Assembly (NCBI RefSeq): GCF_000961885.1
Contig: NZ_JZKH01000027.1
Location: 25,678 to 89,677, forward strand
Length of the DNA stretch: 64,000 nucleotides
Reading direction: 5' to 3'
Source of the DNA: Streptomyces rubellomurinus
Lineage (GTDB): Bacteria; Actinomycetota; Actinomycetes; Streptomycetales; Streptomycetaceae
Shown here: positions 38,520-50,871 of the stretch, one piece after another
Layout: the number at the start of each line of letters is the position of its first letter
Numbering within the stretch: the first letter of the stretch is position 1
Notes under the pieces: generated by a model
What the model saw: the letters and a program-made list of their open reading frames with translations, nothing else
The model's database searches: none
What the model was told of the DNA's origin: nothing
Position numbers and translations under genes: made by a program

Positions 38520-39305
38520 GTGCGTCCCGAGGAGCGACTGGCCGTCATACAGCGCTGCGTGGTGCTGGAGATGGCGCGCCTGGGCCAGCAGTTCACGGTG
38601 GACGGCGAGGTCGTGCGCGGCCCCGGCACCACCGCGGTGGCGGTGCGCGAGCACCCGGGCGGCGACGGCGGCGGGCACGTGGACCTCGGCTTCGTGCTCC
38701 AGCTGGGCCGGGCGGACGCCCCGGTGGTGTGGGACTGCGCGGCGGGCCTCGGCAAGACCGAGGAGGAGAAGCTCGCCAACGCGGTGAAGATGTGGGCGAC
38801 CACCACCGCCTCGGTGCTGGTCGAGCTGGCCGAGGGGCGCGGGGTGCACGCGGACCGCCTGGAGGTGCCGGGCCTGCCGGGCTGGCAGGCGGTGCAGGGG
38901 CCGGCCGCGGTGTTCGGCTTCGGCAACGAGCACCTGGCGGCCTGGCTCACCGAGAACCGGGTGCTGCCCGCGCTGGCACCCGCGCTGCGCACCGGGCTGA
39001 CCGGCCCCGGGCCGGTGGGGGTCAAGCTCTTCCTGGGCGGGAAGGCGGGCGACGACGTGGCCGAGGTCCGGGTGGGCGGCGAGGTCTCGGAGGAGGCGTC
39101 GGCGGCGCTGCGCGCGCTGGACTGGCCGCGCGGTGAACGGCTGTGCTGGGCAAGGCTGTTCGTGCTGCTGACGGCCGAGCGGGCGGCGGGAGCGGTCGAG
39201 CGGGTGGGCGCCCCGGCGCCCACGGCAACGGCCACGGCGGCCCCGGCGGCGAGAGCCCGGGGCCTGTTCGCCCGCTGGCGGCAGGCGAGACGGGCCGGCC
39301 GCTGA
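38520..39305 (+). CDS. Unknown soluble protein (possibly DUF6348-like)
   Basis: A 261-residue protein without signal or membrane segments. Residues LAVIQRCVVLEMARLG open it; HVDLGFVLQLGRADAPVVWDCAAGLG and AVFGFGNEHLAAWLTENRVLP follow. An Ala/Thr/Pro-rich hinge and a basic tail (RGLFARWRQARRAGR) end it. GTG 38520 is chosen for the GGAGG just upstream. I think it belongs to a streptomycete-specific DUF such as DUF6348 but cannot confirm this. It is divergent from the DUF6197-like gene. Confidence 0.6.
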   Translation: MRPEERLAVIQRCVVLEMARLGQQFTVDGEVVRGPGTTAVAVREHPGGDGGGHVDLGFVLQLGRADAPVVWDCAAGLGKTEEEKLANAVKMWATTTASVLVELAEGRGVHADRLEVPGLPGWQAVQGPAAVFGFGNEHLAAWLTENRVLPALAPALRTGLTGPGPVGVKLFLGGKAGDDVAEVRVGGEVSEEASAALRALDWPRGERLCWARLFVLLTAERAAGAVERVGAPAPTATATAAPAARARGLFARWRQARRAGR

Positions 39306-39341
39306 CCGTAGGTCAGAGACGGCGCGGACGGCCCGGCCGGA

Positions 39342-39539
39342 TCAGCCGCCGGTGATGCTGGAGATGCTGTGCGCCAGGTTGGACAGCAGCGAGTTGATCG
39401 AGCTGGCCATGGTGGTCTCGTGCAGCATGAAGCCGAACAGGGCGGCGACGATGCCGTGCGCGATCTTCATCTGCTTGTTGCGGATGAAGATGATGCACAG
39501 GATCGCGAACAGGACCAGCGCGGAGACGGAGAGTGCCAC
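39342..39539 (-). CDS. Conserved small membrane protein
   Basis: A 65-residue protein with one or two hydrophobic segments (LSVSALVLFAILCIIFI, IVAALFGFML) and a polar end SLLSNLAHSISSITGG. Similar 60-65-residue proteins starting MALSVSA and containing IRNK are common in streptomycete genomes and plasmids; no function is known. GTG 39539 has GAGGAAG upstream. Confidence 0.65.
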   Translation of the reverse strand: MALSVSALVLFAILCIIFIRNKQMKIAHGIVAALFGFMLHETTMASSINSLLSNLAHSISSITGG

Positions 39540-40014
39540 CCGGACTCACTTCCTCGTTTTCATAGCGTGGTGCCACCACCCGGCGGCACCTGCGAAAGCC
39601 GGACCCCGGCCTGTCCGACGGTCCCGAGGCGGAATCGCGGACCGTCCGGCACACCGCCGGTGCGGGAGGCCCACGGTGGACCGCTGTCTGCTGCGCCGCA
39701 CGTGTCGCCCCCCATCCCCCGAATCCTGAACAGTCCCGCCCGGACTCAGTGTGGTCGACCGTGCCGATTGCGTAAAGGTCTGACAGTCAGCCCAACGCCG
39801 ACATCCTGCGGTGCGGGACGAGTTTCCGCCGACCGGGACGATAGCCGAGCCGTTCTGACGAATCGTCGGCGGGGCGGTGCTGAGCGGCCGGGAAGCGGCC
39901 GGAGGCGGCGAACGGAAGCCGCTGGTCCGGTCCGTCGACGGGCCGTCCGATTTGGCCGAAGATCTGCTCCCGGGCTTGACAGCTGCCGCTGGCACATGCG
40001 GCGGGAACGCGGCC
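39540..40014. other. Intergenic region, 475 bp
   Basis: No convincing gene. It lies upstream of the small membrane protein and downstream of the phosphatase, both on the minus strand. It includes an AT-richer stretch around 39760-39800 that may hold the promoter of the small gene. No strong terminator for the phosphatase was found, only a weak 5-bp hairpin near 39985-40002. Confidence 0.4.
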
Positions 40015-41241
40015 TCAGTCGCGCCAGAGCAGCAGCACCGCGCGGTCGTCGTTGATGTCCCGGGCCACCGTCTCGATGAGCGCCGCGGCCGCGCCGGCAC
40101 CGGTGCCGGGGCCGCCGCCGGGCACCAGCCGGTCCGCCTCCCCCATCAGCCGGTCCATGCCCTCGGAGAGGTCCCGGCCGGGCGCCTCGACCATGCCGTC
40201 GGTGCACAGCATCAGCACGTCACCGCGGTTCAGCCGGCCGCGCACGCCGTCGAACTTGGCGCCGTCGTAGATCCCGAGCAGCGGGCCCTCGGCCTCCTTG
40301 ACCTCCCAGCGGCCCTCGCCGGCGAGGCGCTGCATGCCCGGCAGGTGGCCGGCCGACAGCAGTTCGTACTCGCCGGTGTCGAGGTCCAGCACCAGGTGGA
40401 CGGCGGTGGCGAAGCCCTCCTCCCAGGACTGGCGCAGCAGGTAGCCGTTGGCGGCGGGCAGGAAGTCGTGCGCGGGCAGCGAGCCGACCAGGCCGCCGAA
40501 GGCGCCGGACAGCAGCAGGGCCCGGGAGCCGGCGTCCATGCCCTTGCCGGAGACGTCCGCGAGGACGACCTCCAGCAGCCGCTGGCCCGGCCCGGTGCGG
40601 GCGGCGACCACGAAGTCGCCGGAGAAGGACTGGCCGCCGGCCGGGCGCAGTGCCATGTCGGCGTGCCAGCCGGCCGGCAGCTCGGGCACCCGGCTCTGCA
40701 CCCGCAGCCGCTCGCGCAGGTCGAACAGCATGGTGGAGCCGCCCCACCAGGGCACGCCGACCCGGGCCCGGAACTGGGCCAGCAGCAGGCCGCCGACACC
40801 GGCGGCGCCGACCACCAGGGCGGCACCGGGGGTGACGCCGTAGACGTAGGCCTCCGGGTTGTCGCTGGCGACCCGCTGGCCGGTGTGGATCACGGACTCG
40901 GCGGACAGGCCGATCGCGGCCAGCGCGTACAGCACCACCAGGCTGCCGGGGCGCAGCAGCAGCGCGCCGGCCAGGATCGGCAGGACCAGGGCGGTGGGCG
41001 GGGCCCAGTCGGGGATCCAGATGTTGAGCAGGATCATCAGCGGGACGAGCAGGGCGAGCGCGCAGAGCACCGGCCAGTCGGCGGCGCCGCCGCGGAAGTA
41101 GTCCACTCCGGCCGTGCGCAGCCTTCGGCGGGCCCGGCGGAGCCTCCTGCGCAACCGGGCCGTCACGGGGTCGGACGCCTTGGTGGCGCCGGGCCTCGTC
41201 GCAGTCGTCTGGGGCGGTGCGCCCGGCGGTCTGCCAGCCAT
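40015..41241 (-). CDS. Membrane PP2C-type phosphatase (SpoIIE/RsbU-like)
   Basis: A 408-residue protein. A basic N-terminal tail precedes about four hydrophobic segments (residues ~55-165: WPVLCALALLVPLMILLNIW and others). The C-terminal SpoIIE phosphatase domain has SFSGDFVVA, VVLADVSGKGMDAG near 230, LLSAGHLPGMQRL, LMLCTDGMVEAPG and the final NDDRAVLLLWRD, all with the metal-binding acidic residues. Such enzymes dephosphorylate anti-anti-sigma factors in partner-switching systems; no partner is adjacent. ATG 41241 has only a weak Shine-Dalgarno. Confidence 0.9.
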   Translation of the reverse strand: MAGRPPGAPPQTTATRPGATKASDPVTARLRRRLRRARRRLRTAGVDYFRGGAADWPVLCALALLVPLMILLNIWIPDWAPPTALVLPILAGALLLRPGSLVVLYALAAIGLSAESVIHTGQRVASDNPEAYVYGVTPGAALVVGAAGVGGLLLAQFRARVGVPWWGGSTMLFDLRERLRVQSRVPELPAGWHADMALRPAGGQSFSGDFVVAARTGPGQRLLEVVLADVSGKGMDAGSRALLLSGAFGGLVGSLPAHDFLPAANGYLLRQSWEEGFATAVHLVLDLDTGEYELLSAGHLPGMQRLAGEGRWEVKEAEGPLLGIYDGAKFDGVRGRLNRGDVLMLCTDGMVEAPGRDLSEGMDRLMGEADRLVPGGGPGTGAGAAAALIETVARDINDDRAVLLLWRD

Positions 41242-41485
41242 GGGGTCCGACCCTATCCACGGGTGCGGCCCGGCGTCGACGGCCCGGGGGCGGGCGTTCG
41301 CGGACGGGCGCGGGGCGCTCAGTGGGTTTCGGCCGATCGGCGTGCCGGCGGGCGTGGCGTCAGGAGGCGTGCGCCGGTTGGCCGTCGGAGCCCGCGGGCG
41401 GTGTGCGCGCCCCGCGTGCGGGGGTGGTGCGCGCGCCGGCGGCTGTGGCCGATCCCACAGGTCGGCGGGGCCGCCGGGACGGCGA

Positions 41486-41516
41486 CGGCCGGCCGCACGG
41501 AGGGTGCGGCCGGCCG
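41486..41516 (-). terminator. rpiB terminator
   Basis: A perfect 13-bp stem (41486-41498 with 41504-41516) with a GGAGG loop lies 22 bases after the rpiB stop. The rest of 41242-41485 is GC-rich sequence without a gene. Confidence 0.8.
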
Positions 41517-41538
41517 GGGAGGGTGGACGGGAGGGGGA

Positions 41539-42024
41539 TCAGCCCTGGGGGTGGTGGGCCGGGATCGGCGGCAGCTCGCCGGTGGTCTCGTACTCGCTCA
41601 GCATCTCGATCCGGCGGGTGTGCCGCGGCTCGCCGCTGTACGGGGTGTTCAGGAAGACCTCGACGAACTTCGTGGCCTCGTCCTCGGTGTGCATCCGGCC
41701 GCCGATGGAGATCACGTTGGCGTTGTTGTGCTGGCGGCCGAGCTCGGCCGTCTGCACGCTCCAGGCCAGCGCCGCGCGGACGCCCTTGACCTTGTTGGCG
41801 GCGATCGCCTCGCCGTTGCCCGAGCCGCCGATCACGATGCCCAGCGCCTCCGGGTCGGCGGCGGTGCGCTCGGCGGCGCGCAGGCAGAACGGCGGGTAGT
41901 CGTCCTCGGCGTCGTAGATGTGCGGCCCGCAGTCGACCGGCTCGTGGCCGGCCCCCTTCAGCCACTCCACCAGGTGGTTCTTCAGTTCGTATCCGGCATG
42001 GTCGGAGCCCAGGTACACGCGCAT
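41539..42024 (-). CDS. rpiB: Ribose-5-phosphate isomerase B
   Basis: A 161-residue sugar-phosphate isomerase of the LacA/RpiB family, interconverting ribose-5-P and ribulose-5-P. MRVYLGSDHAGYELK at the start, GIVIGGSGNGEAIAANKVKG shown by its core GGSGNGEAI, RQHNNANVISIGGR and TPYSGEPRHTRRI are family hallmarks. ATG 42024. It is followed upstream by bioY on the same strand with 57 bases between, and could be co-transcribed. Confidence 0.95.
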   Translation of the reverse strand: MRVYLGSDHAGYELKNHLVEWLKGAGHEPVDCGPHIYDAEDDYPPFCLRAAERTAADPEALGIVIGGSGNGEAIAANKVKGVRAALAWSVQTAELGRQHNNANVISIGGRMHTEDEATKFVEVFLNTPYSGEPRHTRRIEMLSEYETTGELPPIPAHHPQG

Positions 42025-42081
42025 GCCATGAGTGTGGCATGCGGGTGCGCCCGGGCTCCGCAGGGGGCGTCGCGGGGTCGC

Positions 42082-42681
42082 TCAGCGCTTGCCGACGAGC
42101 TTCCAGGCCAGCGGCAGGGCGCCGGCCGCGAGGACGGCCTTGAGCGCGTCGCCGACCAGGTACGGGTAGAGGCCCAGCTCGGCGGCGCGGGCAAGCGACA
42201 CGTGCAGCGAGGCGGCCAGGTACGGGACGCCGACCGCGTAGATCGCCAGGCTGCCGAGGACCATGGTGACGGCGGTGTTCACCGGGGTGCGGTCGGCGCC
42301 GCGGCGGGCCAGCGCGCCGGTCAGGCCGGCCGCGAGGACGAAGCCGAGCACGTAGCCGAGCGAGGGCATCGTCCAGCCGGAGGTGCCCTCGGCGAACCAC
42401 GGCATGCCGGCCAGGCCGGCCAGCAGGTAGAGGGCGAGCGAGGCGACGCCGCGGCGGGCGCCGAGCGCGGTGCCGACCAGCAGGGCGGCGAAGGTCTGGC
42501 CGGTGACCGGGACGGGCGAGCCGGGGACGTTCACCGACAGCTGGGCGGCGGCACCGGTCAGCGCGGCGCCGCCGGCCACCAGGGCCAGGTCGCGGACCTG
42601 GGCGCCGAGGCGGGTGGAAGCGGCGGGCAGCAGGTCGGCGAGGACGGCGCGGCGCGGTACGGGGGTGGCGGCAGTGGCCAT
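42082..42681 (-). CDS. bioY: Biotin transporter BioY (ECF S component)
   Basis: A 199-residue membrane protein of about six helices that binds biotin. Family motifs include VPVTGQTFAALLVGTALGARRG (core TGQTFAALL), LYLLAGLAGMPWFAEGTSGW and GYVLGFVLAAGL. No BioM/BioN energising genes are in this window, so it works alone or shares a common ECF module. ATG 42681 is preceded by GGAGGAAA. The divergent promoter region with the permease contains a small inverted repeat (AGGTG-N6-CACCT, 42705-42720). Confidence 0.93.
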   Translation of the reverse strand: MATAATPVPRRAVLADLLPAASTRLGAQVRDLALVAGGAALTGAAAQLSVNVPGSPVPVTGQTFAALLVGTALGARRGVASLALYLLAGLAGMPWFAEGTSGWTMPSLGYVLGFVLAAGLTGALARRGADRTPVNTAVTMVLGSLAIYAVGVPYLAASLHVSLARAAELGLYPYLVGDALKAVLAAGALPLAWKLVGKR

Positions 42682-42917
42682 CGGGGGTTTCCTCCGTGAG
42701 GTCCAGGTGAGTGAACACCTGTGAACCTACGCGGTGATCCACTCCGGCACCGCCAAGGATTCGGACAAAGGTGCGACCACGTCCCTTGTCGGGTCCGGGC
42801 CCGACGAGCACGCACCGTAGCGGCCGCGAAGCGTTTCGTGACCACCCGGTCCGCATGGTGGGCCCGCACCGAAACCGGTTGGCATGGACAGTGGCCGCCC
42901 CGGATATTGGACAACTC

Positions 42918-44363
42918 ATGCCGCATTCCGCACAGTCTGGAAAATCCACGCCCATGGCCCCCACCACCGCGCCCACGGCGCCCGGGACCACCGACGCCGG
43001 GCCGGCCACCGGCCAGCAGCTCGGCCACGGTCTCAAGCCGAGACACCTGTCGATGATCGCGCTGGGCGGGGTGATCGGCGCCGGCCTGTTCGTCGGCTCC
43101 GGCGCGGGCATCGCGGCCGCCGGCCCGGCGATCATCCTCGCCTTCGTCCTCTCCGGCCTGCTGGTCATGCTGATCATGCGGATGCTCGGCGAGATGTCCG
43201 CCGCCCGGCCCGCCTCCGGCTCGTTCTCGGTGCACGCCGAGAAGGAGATCGGCCCCTGGGCCGGGATCACCGCCGGCTGGATGTACTGGGTGATGCTCTG
43301 CTGCGGCGTCGCCGCCGAGGCCACCGCCGCCGGGAAGATCGTCAACGGCTGGATACCCGGGGTCCCCTCCTGGGTGTGGGTCGCCCTGTTCATGGCCTTC
43401 TTCTGCGCCAGCAACCTCACCGCCGTGAAGAACTTCGGCGAGTTCGAGTTCTGGTTCGCCGCCGTCAAGGTCACCGCGATCGTCGCCTTCCTCGTCCTCG
43501 GCGGGCTCGGCGTCGCCGGAGTGATCGGCCCCGGCGCCCCCGGCACCGCCAACCTCACCGGCGAGGGCGGCTTCCTGCCCACCGGCACCAGCGGACTGAT
43601 CGTCGGCCTGCTCGCCTCCGTCTTCGCCTACGGCGGCCTGGAGACCGTGACCATCGCCGCCGCCGAGTCCGACGACCCCAAGCGCAACGTCGCCAACGCC
43701 GTGCGCACCGCGGTCTGGCGGATCGCGGTCTTCTACATCGGCTCGATGGCCCTGGTCGTCACCCTGGTCTCCTGGAAGGACCCGGCGGTCGTCGCGGACG
43801 GCCCGTACGTCACCGTGCTGCACCGCCTCGGGGTGCCCGGCGCCGGGGCGATCATGCAGGCCGTGGTGCTGATCGCGCTGCTGTCCGCGATGAACGCCAA
43901 CATCTACGGCGCCTCCCGGATGGCCTACTCGCTGGTCGGCCGCGGCCAGGGCCCCAAGGCGCTGGCCAAGGTCAGCGGCGGGGTGCCGCGCCGGGCCGTC
44001 CTGGCCTCCTGCCTGTTCGGCTTCGCCGCCGTGCTCGCCTCCAAGGTCTGGCCGGACACCGTGTTCACCTGGCTGATGAACACCACCGGCGTCGCCATCC
44101 TGGTGGTCTGGCTGTTCATCTGCGTCGTCCAGCTGCGGATGCGCCGCCGGCTGGAGCGCGAGGCGCCCGAGCTGCTCACCGTCAGGATGTGGGGCTACCC
44201 GTACCTGACCTGGGTCGCGATGGCCGCCGTGGTCGGCATCCTCGGCCTGATGACCACCACCGAGGGCGACCGCGAGCAGCTGTACGCGGCCGGGGTGCTG
44301 GTCGCGCTGCTGGTCACGGCCGGGCTGCTCAAGCAGCGCCGCGACGCCGCAGCCGCCCGCTGA
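42918..44363 (+). CDS. APC-family amino-acid permease
   Basis: A 481-residue, 12-helix transporter of the AAT/GABA permease branch. The signature near the first helix is LKPRHLSMIALGGVIGAGLFVGSG, seen as GGVIGAGLFVGSG around residue 50. FGEFEFWFAAVKVTAI and AYGGLETVTIAAAESDDPKRNV are characteristic of LysP/GabP/ProY-type permeases. The substrate is not predictable. Two ATG starts (42918 and 42954) have similarly weak ribosome sites; I use the first. It is divergent from bioY and ends before a strong terminator. Confidence 0.88.
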   Translation: MPHSAQSGKSTPMAPTTAPTAPGTTDAGPATGQQLGHGLKPRHLSMIALGGVIGAGLFVGSGAGIAAAGPAIILAFVLSGLLVMLIMRMLGEMSAARPASGSFSVHAEKEIGPWAGITAGWMYWVMLCCGVAAEATAAGKIVNGWIPGVPSWVWVALFMAFFCASNLTAVKNFGEFEFWFAAVKVTAIVAFLVLGGLGVAGVIGPGAPGTANLTGEGGFLPTGTSGLIVGLLASVFAYGGLETVTIAAAESDDPKRNVANAVRTAVWRIAVFYIGSMALVVTLVSWKDPAVVADGPYVTVLHRLGVPGAGAIMQAVVLIALLSAMNANIYGASRMAYSLVGRGQGPKALAKVSGGVPRRAVLASCLFGFAAVLASKVWPDTVFTWLMNTTGVAILVVWLFICVVQLRMRRRLEREAPELLTVRMWGYPYLTWVAMAAVVGILGLMTTTEGDREQLYAAGVLVALLVTAGLLKQRRDAAAAR

Positions 44364-44375
44364 CCCGACGACGCG

Positions 44376-44416
44376 CGAGGGCCCCTGGAAGCCGAGCCGG
44401 CTTCCAGGGGCCCTCG
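44376..44416. terminator. Bidirectional terminator after the permease
   Basis: A perfect 18-bp stem (44376-44393 with 44399-44416) with a 5-base loop lies between convergent genes. Confidence 0.85.
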
Positions 44417-44424
44417 GCCGTCCG

Positions 44425-45057
44425 CTACTCGAAGGACGGGCCCGCCGTACGGGTGCGCTTGATCTCGTAGAAGCCCGGGGTGGAGGCCACCAGCAGGGTG
44501 CCGTCCCACAGCCGGGCCGCGGCCTCGCCCTTCGGCGCCGGGGTGACCACCGGGCCGAAGAACGCGACCCGCTCGCCGTCCGCGCCCTCGACCGCGATCA
44601 CCGGGGTGCCGACGTCCTCGCCGACCAGACCGATGCCCTCCTGGTGCGAGGCGCGCAGCGCGTCGTCGTACTCCTCGCTGCCGGCCGCGTCCGCCAGCTC
44701 GGCAGGCAGGCCCGCGGCCACCAGGGCGGCCCTGATCGTGTCGCGGTCCTGCGGCAGGCCCTGGTTGTGGAAGCGCAGCCCCAGCTCGGTGTAGAGCCGG
44801 CCCAGCACCTCGCTCCCGCACTTCTGCTCGGCCGCGATGCACACCCGCACCGCGCCCCAGGCGTTGTCCAGCAGCTCCCGGTAGTTCGCCGGCAGGTCCC
44901 GGTGCTCGTTCAGCACCGACAGGCTCATCACGTGCCAGCGCACGTCGACCGGGCGCAGCTGCTGCACCTCGATCAGCCAGCGGGACGTCATCCACGCCCA
45001 CGGGCAGGCGGGGTCGAACCAGAAGTCGGCGGTCTTGCGCTCAGCGGCAGTCGTCAC
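44425..45057 (-). CDS. DsbA-fold mycothiol-dependent oxidoreductase-like protein (Rv2466c family)
   Basis: A 210-residue thioredoxin-fold protein. The N-terminal [19 protein letters not shown] aligns with the Rv2466c family of mycothiol-dependent reductases, but the active-site CPWC is CPWA here, leaving a single cysteine. A one-cysteine site fits mycothiol mixed-disulphide chemistry. GTG 45057 has AAGGACG upstream. It is divergent from pepN, the arrangement seen in streptomycetes. Confidence 0.85.
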   Translation of the reverse strand: MTTAAERKTADFWFDPACPWAWMTSRWLIEVQQLRPVDVRWHVMSLSVLNEHRDLPANYRELLDNAWGAVRVCIAAEQKCGSEVLGRLYTELGLRFHNQGLPQDRDTIRAALVAAGLPAELADAAGSEEYDDALRASHQEGIGLVGEDVGTPVIAVEGADGERVAFFGPVVTPAPKGEAAARLWDGTLLVASTPGFYEIKRTRTAGPSFE

Positions 45058-45286
45058 TGCGAGTCGTCCTTCGTGAGATGGTCCGAGGCAGGGCAGGGCA
45101 CTCCACCCCCACGGCCCCAACACCCGCCCGCCGCCGCTGATTCCGGCCCTCCCACGGCGATGTGTGCAATGGTACCGGCGCGAACGGCGTGAAAGGATGC
45201 CCCCGGGTGCGCGGTGCCTACCTGCGCACCGGACCCGCACCACCCACACGCGCACCACCGTGCGAGCCGGACAAAGGAGTACCGCC

Positions 45287-47851
45287 GTGCCGGGCAAGAA
45301 CCTGAGCCGCGACGAAGCCCAGCAACGGGCCAGCATCCTGGCCGTGGACAGCTACCAGGTGCGGCTGGACGTGACCTCCGCCCCCGACCCGGCGGCCGCC
45401 ACCTTCCGCTCCACCACCACCGTCGCCTTCCGCTGCGAGCGCCCCGGCGCCGCCACCTTCCTCGACCTGCTCGCCCCCGCCGTCCGCGCGGTCACCCTCA
45501 ACGGCCGCGCCCTCGACCCGGCCACCGCCTACGACGGCGCCCGGGTCCACGTGGACGGCCTGGCCGCCGAGAACGTCCTCACCGTCGAGGCCGACTGCAC
45601 CTACAGCCGCACCGGCGAGGGCCTGCACCGCTTCGTCGACCCGGCCGACGGCGAGACCTACCTCTACACCCACTACGAGCCCGCCGACGCCCGCCGCGTC
45701 TTCGCGACCTTCGAACAGCCCGACCTGAAGGCCCCGTTCACCTTCACCGTGACCGCCCCCGCCGCCTGGGACGTGTGGTCCAACGCCGTGCACGAGAAGG
45801 TCACCGAGCACGACGACGCCCGCACCTGGGAGTTCGCGCCCACCCAGCCGATCTCCACCTACCTCACCGCCGTGGTCGCCGGCCCGTACCACATCGCCCG
45901 CGACCACTACCGCCGCGAACTCCCCGACGGCACCACCCTGGACATCCCGCTCTCCGCGATGTGCCGCAAGTCCCTCGCCCCGCACTTCGACCCGGAGGAG
46001 ATCCTCGGCGTCACCAAGCTCGGACTCGACTTCTTCCACGAGGAGTTCGACTACCCGTACCCCTTCGGCAAGTACGACCAGGCGTTCGTCCCCGAGTACA
46101 ACATCGGCGCCATGGAGAACCCCGGCTGCGTCACCTTCAAGGAGGACTTCGTCTTCCGCTCCAAGGTCACCGACGCCGCCTACGAGAACCGCGCCAACGT
46201 CATCCTGCACGAGATGGCGCACATGTGGTTCGGCGACCTCGTCACCCCGCGCTGGTGGGACGACCTGTGGCTGAAGGAGTCCTTCGCCGACTTCATGGGC
46301 TCCTACGCCCTGATCGGCGCCCGCACCCGCTACGCCTCCGCCTGGGTCACCTTCGCCAACCAGCGCAAGGCCTGGGCTTACCGGCAGGACCAGTTCCCCA
46401 CCACCCACCCGATCACCGCCGACATCCGCGACCTCGAGGACGCCAAGCTCAACTTCGACGGCATCACCTACGCCAAGGGCGCCGCCGTCCTCAAGCAGCT
46501 CGTCGCGTACGCCGGTTCGGACGCCTTCTTCGAGGGCGCCCGCCGCTACTTCAAGCGCCACGCCTTCGGCAACACCGCACTCACCGACCTGCTGGACGTC
46601 CTGGCCGAGACCAGCGGCCGCGACCTCAAGACCTGGGCCGCCGCCTGGCTGCAGACCTCCGGCGTGAACGCGCTCACCCCGCAGGTCACCGCCGACGCCG
46701 AGGGCCGGATCACCGAGCTGGCGGTGCTCCAGGACGGCGAGGTGCTGCGCCCGCACCGGATCGCGATCGGCCTCTACGACCGGGACGCGGACGGCGCCCT
46801 GGTGCGCACCGAGCGGATCGAGGCCGACATCGCCGGCGCCCGCACCGTCGTCGCCGAGGCCGCCGGCCGCCGCCGCCCCGCCCTCGTCCTGCTCAACGAC
46901 GAGGACCTCACCTACTGCAAGATCCGCTTCGACGAGGACTCCCTGGCGGCGCTGCGCACCGGCCTCGGCGACATCGCCGACGAACTGGCCCGCGCGCTCG
47001 CCTGGTCCGCCGTGTGGAACCTCACCCGCGACGCCCTGATGCCGGCCCGCGACTACGTCGACCTGGTGCTGCGCTTCGCCGGCCAGGAGGGCAACATCGG
47101 CGTCCTGCAGTCGCTGCACGCCCAGGCCAAGACCGCCGTCGACCTGTACGCCGACCCCGCCTGGCGCGCCGAGGGCGCCCGGCAGCTCGCCGACGGCGCA
47201 CTGCGCGAGCTGCGCGCCGCCGTCCCCGGCAGCGACCACCAGCTCGCCTGGGCCCGCTTCCTCGCCCAGACCGCCGGCGGCGCCGAGCACCTCGGCCTGG
47301 TCCGCGGCCTGCTGACCGGCAGCGCCCGGATCGACGGCCTCGACGTCGACCAGGAGCTGCGCTGGGCCCTGTGGCTGGCCCTGGCCGCCGCCGGCCAGGC
47401 CACCGACGAGGAGCTGGCCGGCGAGCTCGCCGCCGACAACACCGCCGGCGGCAAGCGCCAGTACACCCTGGCCCTGGCCGCCCGGCCCACCCCGGAGGCC
47501 AAGGCCGCCGCCTGGTCCGCCGTCGTCGACTCGGACGAGCTGCCGAACGCCCTCGTCGAGGCCAACATCGCGGGCTTCGCCCTGCCCTCCCACCGGGAGC
47601 TCACCGCGCTCTACGCGGCGCCGTACTTCAAGCTGCTGGAGAAGATCTGGTCCGAGCGGACCATCGAGATCGCGATGCGCTTCGTCGGCGGCTTCTTCCC
47701 CGCCGCCCAGACCGACCGGCAGACCCTGGCCGAGGCCGACGCCTGGCTGGACGGGCACCCGCAGGCCGCGCCGGCGCTGCGCCGCCTGGTGCTGGAGCGC
47801 CGCGACGACCTGGCCCGGGCGCTGCGGGCGCAGGCCTGCGACCGGGGCTGA
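45287..47851 (+). CDS. pepN: Aminopeptidase N (M1 family)
   Basis: An 854-residue cytosolic zinc aminopeptidase. The exopeptidase motif is [10 protein letters not shown] near 272, the zinc motif is [13 protein letters not shown] near 305 with the third Glu in WLKESFADF near 330, and the stabilising Tyr is in the region [13 protein letters not shown]. The C-terminal ERAP1-like helical domain is full length. GTG 45287 has AAAGGAG 7 bases upstream. It removes neutral or basic N-terminal residues, probably in peptide turnover downstream of Clp protease. Confidence 0.96.
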   Translation: MPGKNLSRDEAQQRASILAVDSYQVRLDVTSAPDPAAATFRSTTTVAFRCERPGAATFLDLLAPAVRAVTLNGRALDPATAYDGARVHVDGLAAENVLTVEADCTYSRTGEGLHRFVDPADGETYLYTHYEPADARRVFATFEQPDLKAPFTFTVTAPAAWDVWSNAVHEKVTEHDDARTWEFAPTQPISTYLTAVVAGPYHIARDHYRRELPDGTTLDIPLSAMCRKSLAPHFDPEEILGVTKLGLDFFHEEFDYPYPFGKYDQAFVPEYNIGAMENPGCVTFKEDFVFRSKVTDAAYENRANVILHEMAHMWFGDLVTPRWWDDLWLKESFADFMGSYALIGARTRYASAWVTFANQRKAWAYRQDQFPTTHPITADIRDLEDAKLNFDGITYAKGAAVLKQLVAYAGSDAFFEGARRYFKRHAFGNTALTDLLDVLAETSGRDLKTWAAAWLQTSGVNALTPQVTADAEGRITELAVLQDGEVLRPHRIAIGLYDRDADGALVRTERIEADIAGARTVVAEAAGRRRPALVLLNDEDLTYCKIRFDEDSLAALRTGLGDIADELARALAWSAVWNLTRDALMPARDYVDLVLRFAGQEGNIGVLQSLHAQAKTAVDLYADPAWRAEGARQLADGALRELRAAVPGSDHQLAWARFLAQTAGGAEHLGLVRGLLTGSARIDGLDVDQELRWALWLALAAAGQATDEELAGELAADNTAGGKRQYTLALAARPTPEAKAAAWSAVVDSDELPNALVEANIAGFALPSHRELTALYAAPYFKLLEKIWSERTIEIAMRFVGGFFPAAQTDRQTLAEADAWLDGHPQAAPALRRLVLERRDDLARALRAQACDRG

Positions 47852-47887
47852 CCCGCACGGAGGACGCGTAGCACCGAGCACGCGTGG

Positions 47888-47918
47888 AGGGGCCCGCCGT
47901 ACGCGACGGCGGGCCCCT
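47888..47918 (+). terminator. pepN terminator
   Basis: A 13-bp stem (47888-47900 with 47906-47918) with an ACGCG loop follows the pepN stop by 36 bases. Confidence 0.8.
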
Positions 47919-48005
47919 TCCCGTCCCCGGGTCGGTCGCGGCGCGGGCCGGCCGTGGCCGTACAGCGGGGCGCCGAGCGCCCGTTCCCCGAGGGCGCGGC
48001 ACGCG

Positions 48006-48050
48006 AAAAAGGGGGCCGGGCCCGCGAGGTCGCGGGCCCGGCCCCCTTTC
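48006..48050 (-). terminator. acnA terminator with U-tract
   Basis: A perfect 19-bp stem (48008-48026 with 48031-48049) with an AGGT loop. Read on the minus strand it runs into five U residues (48010-48006), the clearest intrinsic terminator of the window. Confidence 0.88.
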
Positions 48051-48064
48051 AGGAGCTACCGGAC

Positions 48065-50710
<2,646 letters not shown>

Positions 50711-50760
50711 GACTGACTCCTTCTGGGTGCTTCGTGCGGTATCCGGCGCGCACGCGGTGG

Positions 50761-50779
50761 TAAGGTCAGCCTTACTTAG
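50761..50779. promoter_or_regulatory. Iron box (DmdR/IdeR/DtxR-type operator)
   Basis: TAAGGTCAGCCTTACTTAG matches 16 of 19 positions of TWAGGTWAGSCTWACCTWA. It lies 51-69 bases upstream of the acnA start codon, likely overlapping the promoter or leader. Confidence 0.65.
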
Positions 50780-50819
50780 GCTTGCCTTGCCGCGTCACCG
50801 GCGAGCGCCTCTCGGCAAG

Positions 50820-50837
50820 TATCTTGATGTCGAGATA
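50820..50837. promoter_or_regulatory. Palindromic operator, copy 1
   Basis: TATCTTGATGTCGAGATA is an 18-bp inverted repeat with one imperfect pair. It shares 19 of 20 bases (to 50839) with copy 2. The binding protein is unknown to me. Confidence 0.6.
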
Positions 50838-50853
50838 AATCGTAAGGGGCAGT

Positions 50854-50871
50854 TATCTCGATGTCGAGATA
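50854..50871. promoter_or_regulatory. Palindromic operator, copy 2
   Basis: TATCTCGATGTCGAGATA is a perfect 8+8 inverted repeat around TG. It starts 34 bases after copy 1, about three helical turns, so that two dimers could bind on the same face. Confidence 0.65.

Noticed and set aside
42705..42720. AGGTG-N6-CACCT as a biotin operator for bioY
   Set aside because: It is only a 5-bp inverted repeat and does not match a biotin-repressor consensus I know.
45218..47881. An 887-codon minus-strand frame opposite pepN
   Set aside because: The composition is Gly/Val/Gln-rich as expected from the complement of a high-GC gene; pepN motifs on the plus strand are unambiguous.
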